Source: Ruminococcus sp. CAG:563
GTDB lineage: Bacteria; Bacillota; Clostridia; Oscillospirales; Acutalibacteraceae
Direction: 5' to 3'
Assembly (NCBI GenBank): GCA_000434915.1
Contig: FR882080.1
Span: forward strand, 9,014-73,013
DNA: 64,000 bases
Of this stretch, positions 43,422 through 53,400 are shown piece by piece. Both the position numbers and the translations under genes were made by a program. How positions within the stretch are numbered: position 1 is the stretch's first letter; each line of letters starts with the position of its first letter. A model generated the notes under the pieces. It saw only the letters and a program-made list of their open reading frames with translations, was not told the origin of the DNA and did no database searches.

Positions 43422-45545
43422 ATGAAAAGAATCGCAAAATTTATTGCCTACCACCCGAAGACGATAACGATTATTGCCGTCTTGCTTCTCATTCCCGCTG
43501 CAATCGGCTACATCAACACCTTCGTTAACTACGATATTCTTTCGTATCTTCCGGGTGACCTCGATTCGGTCAAGGGCGAAAATGAGCTGGATGAAACCTT
43601 CAACAGTGCCTCAATGTCATTCTTAGTTATTGAGGATATGCCGTCAAAGGACGTCGCAGCCTTGAAAGAAAAAATCGCAAAGGTTGATAATGTCAGCAGC
43701 GTTATCTGGGTTAACGATATCGCAGACATAAGCATTCCGCAGGAAATAATTCCGCAGGCCGTCAAGGACATATTCTACAGCAAAGACGGCAAATGTACAA
43801 TGATGCTTATACAGTATAAATACAAGGCCGTCACCGACGAGACCATGCAGGCCATTGAGGACGTCAGAGGCTTGCTCAACAATCAGTGCTTCCTCAGCGG
43901 CATGGGCGTCATCATGAAGGATACGAGAGACCTCGCAGATTCGCAGGCTCCGGTATTCATTGCAATCGCTATTGCAATCGCCCTTGTTGTCATGACCTTC
44001 TGCATGGAGTCATGGGTTGAGCCTTGGGTTCTTCTTGCGGCACTGTGCATGGCGGTTGTTTACAACATGGGCACAAACCTCATATTCGGTCAGATATCGT
44101 ACATTACTCAATGTATCGCCGCAATTCTACAGCTTGGCGTTACGATGGACTATTCGGTATTTCTCATTGACAGATTTGAAGAGGAAAAGCCGAAATATGC
44201 AGACAAGAGAGACGCTATGGCAAGTGCAATCCAGGGCGCATTTCTTTCTCTCTCCGGCAGCTCGCTGACAACAATATTCGGTTTCCTTGCGCTCTGCTTC
44301 ATGGATCTTTCACTCGGCAAGGATATAGGTCTTGTTATGGCAAAGGGCGTTGTATTCGGTGTTCTTACCGTTACAATCGTTCTCCCCGCTCTTGTTCTTC
44401 AGTGCGATAAGGTTATTCACAAGTATCGCCACAGAAGCTTCATTCCAAAGTTTGACAAGCTCAACAACTTTGTTGTCAACCACAAGAAGGTTTGGGTTGC
44501 AATTTTCGTTGTTCTCTTCATTCCGTCATACATCATGCAGTCCAATGTCAATGTTTACTACTCAATGGACAGAATGTTACCCGATGACATCGGCTGTATC
44601 GCCGCACTCAACAAGATGAAAGATGAGTTCAACATGGCAACCTCGCACTTCATCATTGTTGATGACAGCCTTGACGCTTCCGACCTCGTTAAGATGGAGA
44701 ATGAGATCAAGGATACCGCAGGCGTTACAAACATGGTCGCATACAACAACTTCGTAGGTTCGGGTATTCCCGATTCAATGATTCCCGATGAGCTGAAGAG
44801 CATAGCAAAATCCGGCGGCAGACAGATGATTCTCGTCAACACATCATATGTTGCAGCAACGGACGAATGTAACGAACAGCTAACCAAGATAAATAATATC
44901 GTTAAAAAATACGATAAGAACGGCTACGTCACCGGTGAGGGTGCAATGTACAAGGATTTGATTGACATCACCGATCACGACTTCAAGCTGACAAGCGTAC
45001 TTTCAATTCTTTCGATATTCATTCTTATCGCAATCATCTTCAAATCAATTTCGATTCCGACGATACTTGTTATGTCGATTGAGCTTGCGATATTCGTCAA
45101 TAAGGCGATATCGTTCGCAACGGGCACGACGCTGTCGTTCATAGCCCCGACAATTATCGGCTGTGTTCAGCTCGGTGCAACGGTTGACTACGCAATTCTT
45201 CTTACAACACGTTTCCGTGAGGAGATGAGAAACGGCCACAACAAGCTCGACGCAATCAAGATTGCCGCCAATGCTTCCGACCGTTCGATATTCCAGAGTG
45301 CGCTCGTATTCTTCGGTGCAACCTTCGGCGTATTCCTCACCTGCGATATCAAGATAGTTAAAGAAGTTTGTCTCCTGCTCGCAAGAGGTTCGCTTATCAG
45401 CGCAGGCGTCATAGTATTCATGCTTACGCCGCTGCTTCTTGTACTTGAGGGAGTAATCGAAAAGACGACTTACGACTTCCTCGGCAAAAAGTTCAAGCTT
45501 AAAATGAAGAAAAAAGAAAACAAAACGGCAGATAACAATGCCTGA
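43422..45545 (+). CDS. MMPL/RND family transporter
   Basis: 707 residues with two repeats, each a large extracytoplasmic loop and a membrane bundle of about six helices. Seen: GVTMDYSVFLIDRFEEEK and, in the second half, GATVDYAILLTTRFREEM, the family's repeated DY motif with the proton-relay Asp. It exports lipids, drugs or peptides. It lies between the TetR gene and a lipoprotein whose frame begins before its stop. AAGGAGA lies upstream of the ATG. Confidence 0.93.
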   Translation: MKRIAKFIAYHPKTITIIAVLLLIPAAIGYINTFVNYDILSYLPGDLDSVKGENELDETFNSASMSFLVIEDMPSKDVAALKEKIAKVDNVSSVIWVNDIADISIPQEIIPQAVKDIFYSKDGKCTMMLIQYKYKAVTDETMQAIEDVRGLLNNQCFLSGMGVIMKDTRDLADSQAPVFIAIAIAIALVVMTFCMESWVEPWVLLAALCMAVVYNMGTNLIFGQISYITQCIAAILQLGVTMDYSVFLIDRFEEEKPKYADKRDAMASAIQGAFLSLSGSSLTTIFGFLALCFMDLSLGKDIGLVMAKGVVFGVLTVTIVLPALVLQCDKVIHKYRHRSFIPKFDKLNNFVVNHKKVWVAIFVVLFIPSYIMQSNVNVYYSMDRMLPDDIGCIAALNKMKDEFNMATSHFIIVDDSLDASDLVKMENEIKDTAGVTNMVAYNNFVGSGIPDSMIPDELKSIAKSGGRQMILVNTSYVAATDECNEQLTKINNIVKKYDKNGYVTGEGAMYKDLIDITDHDFKLTSVLSILSIFILIAIIFKSISIPTILVMSIELAIFVNKAISFATGTTLSFIAPTIIGCVQLGATVDYAILLTTRFREEMRNGHNKLDAIKIAANASDRSIFQSALVFFGATFGVFLTCDIKIVKEVCLLLARGSLISAGVIVFMLTPLLLVLEGVIEKTTYDFLGKKFKLKMKKKENKTADNNA

Positions 45546-45564
45546 ACAATACGGAGGTAATAAT

Positions 45565-47238
45565 ATGAAAAACAATCTGAAAAAAATCATGTGCGTTCTT
45601 CTCTGCGCTTCTATGCTTGCATCTTTCTCTGCCTGTTCAAAGAAGAATGACGGCAGCACAGACGAACCGACCACAACTCCGAGTCAGTCCGACACAGCAA
45701 AGGTAAGCTATAACACAGCCGCAACCTCATACAAGAAGAATGAAACGGTTTATGTCAACATGGCTTCCGACGGCGAGGTTTCAAGCAAGGTCGTAACAGA
45801 CTGGCTTCATACGGATAAGGCTCAGACCTATATCGACGACAAGACGGACCTTTCCGATATCAAGAACGTTAAGTCCAACATTAAGCCTGTCAAAAACAAG
45901 GACGGCTCATATCGCTGGAACATGGAATCAACCGACCTCTATTACAGAGGCACAACGGACAAGGAGCTTCCCGTTAACTTCAAGATAACCTACTACCTTG
46001 ACGGCAAGGAGACCGAAGCCAAGGATATCGCAGGCAAAAAGGGTCAGGTCAAGATGGTTGTTACCGTCAACAACGAGTCCAAAAAGACCGTTAAGGTCAG
46101 CGGCAAGGACACAACGATCTACACGCCGTTCATCGTTGCCGGCGGCATGATTCTTCCGGAGGATAGTTTCTCAAACGTTACCGTTGAAAACGGCAAGACC
46201 ATCGGCGACGGTACAAAGGAAATTGCACTCATGGTCGGTGCACCCGGACTCAAGGAGAGCCTCAACCTCAGCGATGAGATGCTCAAGCAGCTCGGCGATT
46301 TCAACTTCTCCAACACCTACACAATTACGGCAGACACGGATAAGTTTGAACTTTCAAACATGATTTTCGCCGTTCTTCCCCTCTCGGCTATCGAGAACAG
46401 CGTTGAGAACAACCTCCCGAACACCGTTGCAGACGTCAAGAACACCCTCAATGAGGTTCAGGCAGTTATCGACAAGTTCAACAGCATGAACGCAACCGAG
46501 CTTATCAACAAGCTCTTCTCCAACACGGATAACCTTACGGAGCTTGCCTCCTCGGTTTCCGATGTTACAAAGCTTTATAACGACAACAAGGCTCTCCTCG
46601 ATGTACTCGAGAAGTACATGACTAAGGAAAATATTGCAGCAATCGAAAAACTCATCGCCGACACCGACGACACAGACCTTGAACAGGTTGCAAAGCTTCT
46701 CAACAACCCGATTCTTCAGAAGTTCTTCAAGCAGCTTCCGACCCTTTCAAAGGATATGGAAAACGTAATGCCTATCATCACGGGACTTTCAAACGATATG
46801 CAGAAGCCTGAGGTTCAGAAAGCTCTCAAGAATCTTCCGCAGACCATTGAAACACTCAAGAAGCTCAAGACAACGATTGACAAGAATCAGGATTTGTTCG
46901 ACACACTCGGCAACACTCTTGATGACGACACTATCGCTTCTCTCAAGGGCATCATGAGCTCACTTGACAAGATTATTTCCGAGAACGACCTTGAGGCTTA
47001 TGCAAAACTTGCAGACAACGCCGACGATCTTATAGCCCGTGCAAAGGCTTGGATCGAAGCAGGTCAGAATTATGACATCTTCACAACAAAGGGTGCAGCT
47101 TCAAGCACATCGGTAATGTTCGTTTACGAGACAGCCGCTATTTCAGCTCCGTCCGTGGAGACCAAGGAAGAGGCCGAGACCGTTGAAGAGAATGCAATTC
47201 TCAAATGGTTCAAGAACCTTTTCAAGAAGGATAAATAA
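45565..47238 (+). CDS. Exported lipoprotein, probable partner of the MMPL transporter
   Basis: 557 residues from ATG 45565 after CGGAGGTAA. Signal peptide ends in the lipobox LASFSAC (Cys24). A Ser/Thr/Asp-rich linker is followed by a beta-rich region (about 45-260) and then a long helical part with many Asn/Leu/Asp repeats (about 270-500), perhaps coiled coil. It ends in ILKWFKNLFKKDK, an aromatic basic tail like that of the secreted protein at 9566. I do not recognise the family. Coupling with the RND pump suggests it forms an extracytoplasmic assembly with it. Confidence 0.82.
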   Translation: MKNNLKKIMCVLLCASMLASFSACSKKNDGSTDEPTTTPSQSDTAKVSYNTAATSYKKNETVYVNMASDGEVSSKVVTDWLHTDKAQTYIDDKTDLSDIKNVKSNIKPVKNKDGSYRWNMESTDLYYRGTTDKELPVNFKITYYLDGKETEAKDIAGKKGQVKMVVTVNNESKKTVKVSGKDTTIYTPFIVAGGMILPEDSFSNVTVENGKTIGDGTKEIALMVGAPGLKESLNLSDEMLKQLGDFNFSNTYTITADTDKFELSNMIFAVLPLSAIENSVENNLPNTVADVKNTLNEVQAVIDKFNSMNATELINKLFSNTDNLTELASSVSDVTKLYNDNKALLDVLEKYMTKENIAAIEKLIADTDDTDLEQVAKLLNNPILQKFFKQLPTLSKDMENVMPIITGLSNDMQKPEVQKALKNLPQTIETLKKLKTTIDKNQDLFDTLGNTLDDDTIASLKGIMSSLDKIISENDLEAYAKLADNADDLIARAKAWIEAGQNYDIFTTKGAASSTSVMFVYETAAISAPSVETKEEAETVEENAILKWFKNLFKKDK

Positions 47239-47255
47239 GCACATACTGCCGTAAT

Positions 47256-47290
47256 AAAAGCCTCACGAATTCACTCCGTGGGGCTTTTGT
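47256..47290. terminator. Bidirectional terminator between convergent genes
   Basis: AAAAGCCTCACG (47256-47267) pairs with CGTGGGGCTTTT (47277-47288), flanked by A and T runs. It overlaps the end of the amidase gene. Confidence 0.82.
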
Positions 47291-47957
47291 TTTGAATATA
47301 TTTAAAGATAATTTCCGCTATGGCCTCGGCGTAATCGTCGAGGTTTTTGTCAAAGCATTTGTTGTCCTCGTCGTTCGTCACAAAACCGACCTCAAGAAGA
47401 ATCGACGGCATATTCGTGTTGGAATTGACATAGTAATTATTTCCGCTTGAGTTGCGATATCCTCTTTTAACTCCTCTGTTCGGCAGTCCGGAAATATCGC
47501 TGAGTGCATCGACGAGCTTTTGAGCTGTCGCCTCCTCGCCGTCCTTCGGCTCTTTGGCTATCCACGCTTCAAAGCCCGAGCCGGAAGCTGAGCTGTTTCT
47601 ATGTAGCGAAAGAAAAAAATCGCACCTCTTTTTGTTGGCAAGCCTGCAGCGCTCCTTGAGCGTGATGTCGGAATCGTCGTCACGGGTCAGAACGACCCTT
47701 ACGCCCCTTTCCTCCAGCCTGTCTCTGACCTTGAGCGTCAGGCGAAGATTGTCGTCCTTCTCAAGCCTTGCTCCGCCCGTTGAGGTTGCGCCGACATCGT
47801 CCGCACCGTGACCTGCATCAAGGCAGACGGTTTTTACGCTTTCATAATGCTCCTCAACCACACCCGAGAGGAACTTGACCGCCACGAGAAAGCTTGTCAG
47901 CACAAGAATCACGGCAAACACAGCCGTCATTCCGCTTTTTTTCTTCAAAAAAACCAT
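47271..47957 (-). CDS. N-acetylmuramoyl-L-alanine amidase (Amidase_3)
   Basis: 228 residues. One N-terminal membrane segment (about 10-32) acts as anchor or signal, followed by a zinc amidase domain: VCLDAGHGADD (His50), a Glu in GARLEKDDNL (about 66), FFLSLHRNSS (His) and LLEVGFVTN (catalytic Glu). It cuts the bond between MurNAc and L-Ala at the outer face. No SH3 or LysM domain is present. Related to CwlD/CwlC type enzymes; a sporulation role is possible but not shown. Confidence 0.92.
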   Translation of the reverse strand: MVFLKKKSGMTAVFAVILVLTSFLVAVKFLSGVVEEHYESVKTVCLDAGHGADDVGATSTGGARLEKDDNLRLTLKVRDRLEERGVRVVLTRDDDSDITLKERCRLANKKRCDFFLSLHRNSSASGSGFEAWIAKEPKDGEEATAQKLVDALSDISGLPNRGVKRGYRNSSGNNYYVNSNTNMPSILLEVGFVTNDEDNKCFDKNLDDYAEAIAEIIFKYIQNKSPTE

Positions 47958-47994
47958 TTTTCTCCCTCTTTTTTATTTCTTTTTTTTAAAACAG

Positions 47995-48023
47995 TTGACT
48001 TTTGTTTTATTTAGTAGTATATT
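47995..48023 (+). promoter_or_regulatory. Promoter of phosphoesterase-PTS IIC pair
   Basis: TTGACT at 47995-48000 and TATATT at 48018-48023, 17 bp apart, 33 bp before the chosen ATG. Confidence 0.78.
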
Positions 48024-48055
48024 GGAATAAGTATATGTCTACGGAGGCTGAAACG

Positions 48056-49273
48056 ATGCTTGATAAAGATTTCAACCCGTCTCTGCGATTTCTGGTCGTC
48101 AGCGACATTCACATTAAGGACGAAAAATGCATTGAGGAGCAGCGATTTGCTTCTGCTTTGAAATATGCTTATTCTATCGCCCGAAGCTCCGAGAGCTATA
48201 AAAAGCTTGACGCAATCGTCATAGTCGGCGACTTTGCGAACTCGGGAACGGAAATTCAGATGCAAAAGGTCAAGAACATTCTTGATGCAGGCGTTGATTA
48301 TGACGAAACGCAGGTCATATCCTCATTTGCGAGCCACGAAACAAACGGCGAAGGCACCGAGGTAGCTGCCGAAAGGATGAAGCGTATTCTCGGTCAAGAT
48401 TCCGATCAGCATAAAATCATCAACGGCTTCCATTTTATCTCGATTTCACCGTCACACGGCTGTAACTACAATGATGACAAAAAGGCTTGGATGGCCCGGG
48501 AGCTTGCTTCCGCCGCAGAGGGCAACAGAGCTAAACCGATTTTCGTTTTTCAGCACCCTCACAACACCAACACGGTCTACGGAAGTATCCTTTGGGGTGA
48601 GGACGAGCTGATAACGACCTATATGAATTATCCGCAAATAATTCATTTCTCCGGACACTCGCACGCTCCGATAAACGACCCGAGGTCGATTCATCAGCAG
48701 CATTTCACCTCGCTCGGAACGGGCACTCTCAGCTATTTTGAGATGGACGAGTTCGACAAGATTACGGGTTCGATTCCCGATAACAAGGAAAATGCCGCTC
48801 AAATGCTCATCGTTGAAGCCGATAAGGACAACCGAGTTAGGGTCTATCCATTCGACGTGCTGACAGGTCATTTCTTCCCACAGGTACACAGAATCGACAC
48901 CCCGAGCGACATCGGCTCATTTACATACACCGCCGACAGATACAAAACAAAGGTTGTCCCCTATTTTGCCGACGATGCAAAGCTGACAATTTCGGACGTA
49001 ACGGACACATCGTTTAAGCTCGAATTTGACCAGGCAAGGATTGACGAGGATTATGTCAACTGCTACGATATAGTGCTCAAAAACGCCGACGGATTTGTCA
49101 TCAGACATTTAAGTATATGGTCGGAGTATTATTTTTATGATATGCCGAAAACAAGATCGTATATATTTCAAGATCTTGAGCCGAACACAAATTACACGGT
49201 AACAATCAAGGCTTGCGGCTTTTGGAACAACATTTCCGAAAACAGCCTTGAAGAGGATATAAAAACCTTATAA
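48056..49273 (+). CDS. Metallophosphoesterase with C-terminal fibronectin-type domain
   Basis: 405 residues from ATG 48056, set by ACGGAGG eight bases upstream; the frame opens 54 bp earlier without a site and within the promoter region. Metal motifs: VVSDIHI, IVGDFANSG, ASHET in place of GNHE, FQHPHN and FSGHSHAP. The last 100 residues look like a fibronectin type III domain (LEPNTNYTVTIKACG). No signal peptide or membrane segment is present, an odd mix because FN3 domains usually go with exported proteins. The PTS IIC gene follows 20 bp later. Confidence 0.85.
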   Translation: MLDKDFNPSLRFLVVSDIHIKDEKCIEEQRFASALKYAYSIARSSESYKKLDAIVIVGDFANSGTEIQMQKVKNILDAGVDYDETQVISSFASHETNGEGTEVAAERMKRILGQDSDQHKIINGFHFISISPSHGCNYNDDKKAWMARELASAAEGNRAKPIFVFQHPHNTNTVYGSILWGEDELITTYMNYPQIIHFSGHSHAPINDPRSIHQQHFTSLGTGTLSYFEMDEFDKITGSIPDNKENAAQMLIVEADKDNRVRVYPFDVLTGHFFPQVHRIDTPSDIGSFTYTADRYKTKVVPYFADDAKLTISDVTDTSFKLEFDQARIDEDYVNCYDIVLKNADGFVIRHLSIWSEYYFYDMPKTRSYIFQDLEPNTNYTVTIKACGFWNNISENSLEEDIKTL

Positions 49274-49293
49274 AAACACAGGAGGGGTCTCCA

Positions 49294-50355
49294 ATGTCAA
49301 AATTCAAAGCATTTCTCAAGCGCAAGGACATCGAATTTTCCGCAAAACGATACGGAATTGATGCTCTCGGCGCAATGGCACAGGGTCTTTTCGCTTCCCT
49401 GCTTGTCGGCACGATTCTTTCAACGATAGGAACCCAGTTTTCAATCGAAGCTCTTGTAACGATCGGCGATTTCGCATCGGCGGTCAAGGGCTGTGCAATG
49501 GCAATAGCAATCGGCTTTGCTCTCAAAGCTCCGCCGCTTGTGCTTTTCTCACTTGCAACCGTGGGCTATGCCGCAGATAAGCTCGGCGGTGCGGGCGGTC
49601 CGCTCGCAGTTTTGCTCATCACGATAGTTGCCACCGAATTCGGTAAGGCTGTCAGCAAGGAAACAAAGCTTGACATTCTTGTAACTCCCGTTGTCACGAT
49701 CGGTCTCGGCTGTGTTCTTTCAATGCTCTGTGCACCGTATATCGGCAAGGCGGCAAGCGCAGTCGGACATGCTATAATGTGGGCAACCGAGCTTCGACCG
49801 TTCCTGATGGGCATTATAATCTCGGCTATAGTCGGTATCGCTCTCACCCTCCCGATAAGCAGTGCGGCAATTTGTGCGGCTCTCGGACTTACGGGTCTCG
49901 CAGGCGGTGCGGCTCTCGCAGGCTGCTGTGCTCAGATGATAGGCTTCGCCGTCATGAGCTTCCGTGAGAACAAATGGGGCGGCCTTGTTTCGCAGGGTCT
50001 CGGCACAAGCATGCTTCAGATGGGCAACATCGTCAAGAATCCCCGAATTTGGATTCCGCCGACACTTGCTTCCATGATAACCGGACCGATAGCAACCTGC
50101 ATTTTCAAGCTTGAAATGAACGGTGCGGCAGTCTCCTCCGGCATGGGCACATGCGGTCTCGTCGGCCAGATAGGCGTTTACACAGGCTGGGTCAATGACG
50201 TTGCCGCCGGCACAAAGGCAGGCATCACCGCATTTGACTGGATAGGACTTATCCTCATCAGCTTCGTTCTCCCTGCTATCCTCTCATGGGCCTTCTGCCT
50301 CATTCTCCGAAAGATTGGCTGGATCAAGGAAAATGACCTCAAGCTTGACCTTTAA
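49294..50355 (+). CDS. PTS IIC-type membrane protein (PTS_EIIC_2 family), orphan
   Basis: 353 residues, about ten hydrophobic segments rich in Gly and Ala. Segments such as GAMAQGLFASLLVGTIL, GGPLAVLLITIVATEFGK and LTLPISSAAICAALGLTGLAG are typical of the PF13303 IIC family. No IIA or IIB gene lies nearby, so this may not be a phosphorylating sugar system; some relatives act as plain transporters or sensors. It shares a promoter with the phosphoesterase. Confidence 0.85.
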   Translation: MSKFKAFLKRKDIEFSAKRYGIDALGAMAQGLFASLLVGTILSTIGTQFSIEALVTIGDFASAVKGCAMAIAIGFALKAPPLVLFSLATVGYAADKLGGAGGPLAVLLITIVATEFGKAVSKETKLDILVTPVVTIGLGCVLSMLCAPYIGKAASAVGHAIMWATELRPFLMGIIISAIVGIALTLPISSAAICAALGLTGLAGGAALAGCCAQMIGFAVMSFRENKWGGLVSQGLGTSMLQMGNIVKNPRIWIPPTLASMITGPIATCIFKLEMNGAAVSSGMGTCGLVGQIGVYTGWVNDVAAGTKAGITAFDWIGLILISFVLPAILSWAFCLILRKIGWIKENDLKLDL

Positions 50356-50370
50356 TAAAACAAAATTTAA

Positions 50371-50400
50371 GGCGGTCACAAATCGTGGCCGCCGTTTTTT
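50371..50400 (+). terminator. Terminator after PTS IIC gene
   Basis: GGCGGTCAC and GTGGCCGCC arms with a short loop, then GTTTTTT. Confidence 0.9.
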
Positions 50401-50415
50401 CTGCCGATTTTAAAA

Positions 50416-50457
50416 ATAACGTCTCCCCTTGAAGCAATCAGGAGGAGACGCTATTTG
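50416..50457 (-). terminator. Terminator of the large secreted protein gene
   Basis: GTCTCC (50421-50426) pairs with GGAGAC (50444-50449); on the minus strand the hairpin is followed by TTATTTTT. It lies about 30 bp past the stop codon at 50486. Confidence 0.75.
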
Positions 50458-50485
50458 TTTATTCAGCTGTAGTTTTTGTTGCTGT

Positions 50486-53400
50486 TCAGCAAACATCTTT
50501 AATGAGGTCGATAAACCACTTGATTATCTTCACAAGAATCGAGATAAGCCAATCACGGATTTTTTCCCATTTTGTCTTGAGCTTCTGAACCTCGGTATTC
50601 TCGTTGCGCTTTGCGTGGCAGACCGTACATTCCTCATGTGCGATACCTTTTTCCGTCTCGGTCGCTTCCTTATCCGTCACCCATTCAAAGGTATGCTCAC
50701 CCTTTTCGATTACGGAATCGCCGTACTTGCACTCTTTCCAGTGCTCGTTCTCGTCGAACTTCCAATCGCTGTAATCGTGAGCGGCATTTACGGTAATTTT
50801 GACCATTGCCATGTTAGCAAAAGAATCAACAGCAATAATCTTGAACTCACCGTTTGCGGGTTCAGCCGTATAATATCCGTCTGCGTCCGGCTCAACATTT
50901 TTGCCGTTTATTATTACGATTGCCGTACTCGATGTGTCATTGTCGGTTACCTTAAACTTCTGAGGTCCGCAATAAATCTTGCCGTTTTCAAGACCGATTA
51001 TTACCGGCTTTTCGGTATCTCTCCAAACCGCACCGAGCGTAACCGTGTCAATGCTGTCGTCCTGAACAAGCTCGCCGTATGTGCAATTCAAAGTTGTTAC
51101 GCTCAATTTCGGAGAAGCAATGTTCCAGCCGATGAATTCAAATCCTCCCTCTTTTGTCGGAGGAACAACACCGTCGAGAACCTTATCGTCCCAGTGGAGC
51201 GTCTTGTCGGCAACGGGAGTGCCGCCTCTTGTATCAAACTTAATCGTATAGGTTTTTGCCATCCACTCTGCCACCAGGGTAATTCCGCTTACCTTATCAT
51301 CTGCAGCGAGGTCGGAAAACTTTGTATCTGACGAAACTGCCGAATCAGCGTACCTCCAGCCTGCGAATGTGTAGCCTGCCTTTGTCGGAGCCGAAACGCC
51401 GTCGAGCACCTTGTCGCTCCATGCGAGAAACTTATCCGCAACTGCCGTTCCGCCGTTTGAGTCAAAGCTTACGATATAACCGTTGGCTATCCACTTTGCC
51501 GTATAGGTAACAGTCTTGTTTATGAGGCTCGTCTGCTCCCAGCCTGAGAAGGTATAACCTGCTCGCACAACGTTTTCCGCCGTCGGGAGTGCAAGCGTTT
51601 CATTTGCTTTATAGCTTGTCGGTGCAGTGTAGCCCTCTGCCCATGCACCGCCGTCAAGGTCGTAAACAACGCTGACATCAACAGCCTTCGGGTTTAATTT
51701 GAGTGCAGGAACGACGCCCACGCCTGTGCCGTAAACTCCCTGACCGAGAGCCGCCCAGCCGTAGCTGCTGACGAGGTAAACCGTTTCGGCATCGCCCGGG
51801 GTACGAAGCCACCAATGCGGATAACCCTGGCTGATATATACGCCCTGACATTTTGAATAATCCGTACCTTTGAGCTTTCTTGCTTCGTCAAATTCCGAAT
51901 TTGATGAGTTGAAGCCGTATGCGCTGTTAATTACATCGTCAAACGAGAGAATAAATATTTTATCGCCCGTATCGGTGCCGAACCAAGTGCCGTCCGGGCT
52001 GTTATTCTCAAGGAACGTTGTGCCTATCAGCATCTTCTCCTCACGGGAGAATGCCGTGTTATAAAATGTCTTGTTGAGCCACCGTCTCAGTGAGCAGGTT
52101 TCCCAATCGGAGACATAATTTGTGAAGTCCTTGCTGTTATAAAGCTTATCGTCTTTTCTTATAACGAAATTCTGATAAGACTGCGAGTCAATTACGTTAT
52201 CGCACATAATATACCCCTCGTCGGGGTCAAGCACACGCCATGTCAGCGGTTCGTATTTAAAATAATATACATTGTTCGGGTGATAGTCGTTGTCTTTCTG
52301 GTTAGAAAAAACATCTCCTTTTAATCCGCCGCCGGTGCCCGGTCTGTACTCCGAAAAAGTAACCGCGCGGAACATTTCGCCGCCGCTGTAGAAATCCTTA
52401 TACAGCATGAAATCGCCCGGCTCCATTTTGCCGTCAGTGCTATTGCCTGTTCCGCTGTAATATTTATAGGAAACCCAAAGATAATTCTCCGAGTCCGCTT
52501 CAAGCTTTGCGACCTCATCGGCGTCCGTGACCTCGGACTGAGGATATGAGCCGAACTCGATTTTGCTGCCCTTAGCGAGCGTCGGCGTCTTCGGATTGAA
52601 CTTGAACGCAGGAACAACGGCGTTATCGGTTCTGTTGACGTTGTAATAACCGCTGCCGCTGGAAACGATCCAACCGCCCGGAGCTACGCCAAAAGCGAAT
52701 GCGCCGTAGAAACCCGTTGTACGCAGCCACCAATACGGAATGTTGCCGCCTGTATACGAAACAACATCTGCACCTTGGCACATTGCATAATCCGTAGCCG
52801 GTCTTACTCTTGCAAGATCGCTGCGTGATCCGTCCTCATCAAAACCGTAATCGCTGTTCATTGCGTCAAAAACACTAATTGTAAAAATCTTATCAAAAGT
52901 GCCTGCACAGTCATATTTCGAACTAAACGGATTGTTGTTGTCAAGATAGGTTTTACCTATCTGAGCCTTTTCCTCCGCCGTGAAAGCGGTGTTGTAGAAA
53001 TCCTTATTCAGCCACTCTCTCAGAGAGCTTTTTGACCAATCGTTAGCCAAATACTTGCAGTCCTTGCTATTATAAACCCTTTGTCCCAATGCGGAATCAT
53101 AAGAGTCGGGATCATAATAGGAAAAGTTCTCAAAAGCCTGAGCGTCAATGGCAATATTGGACATAACAAAGCCCTCTTCGGGGTCAAGAACCGTCCATGT
53201 CAGCGGCTCATACTTAAAGAAGTAAGTCGTGTTCAGCTCGTAGCCGTTATTGTCTTGAGCCGAAGTAGCCTCGGATGAAACATCGCTCGTTACCTTAGGA
53301 CGGTACTGCGAGAATCTGACCGCACGGTATTTTTCGCCGTTCAGCTTAAGATCGGCATACTTCATGTAGTCCGACGCTGTCATTTTGCCGTCATACTCCG

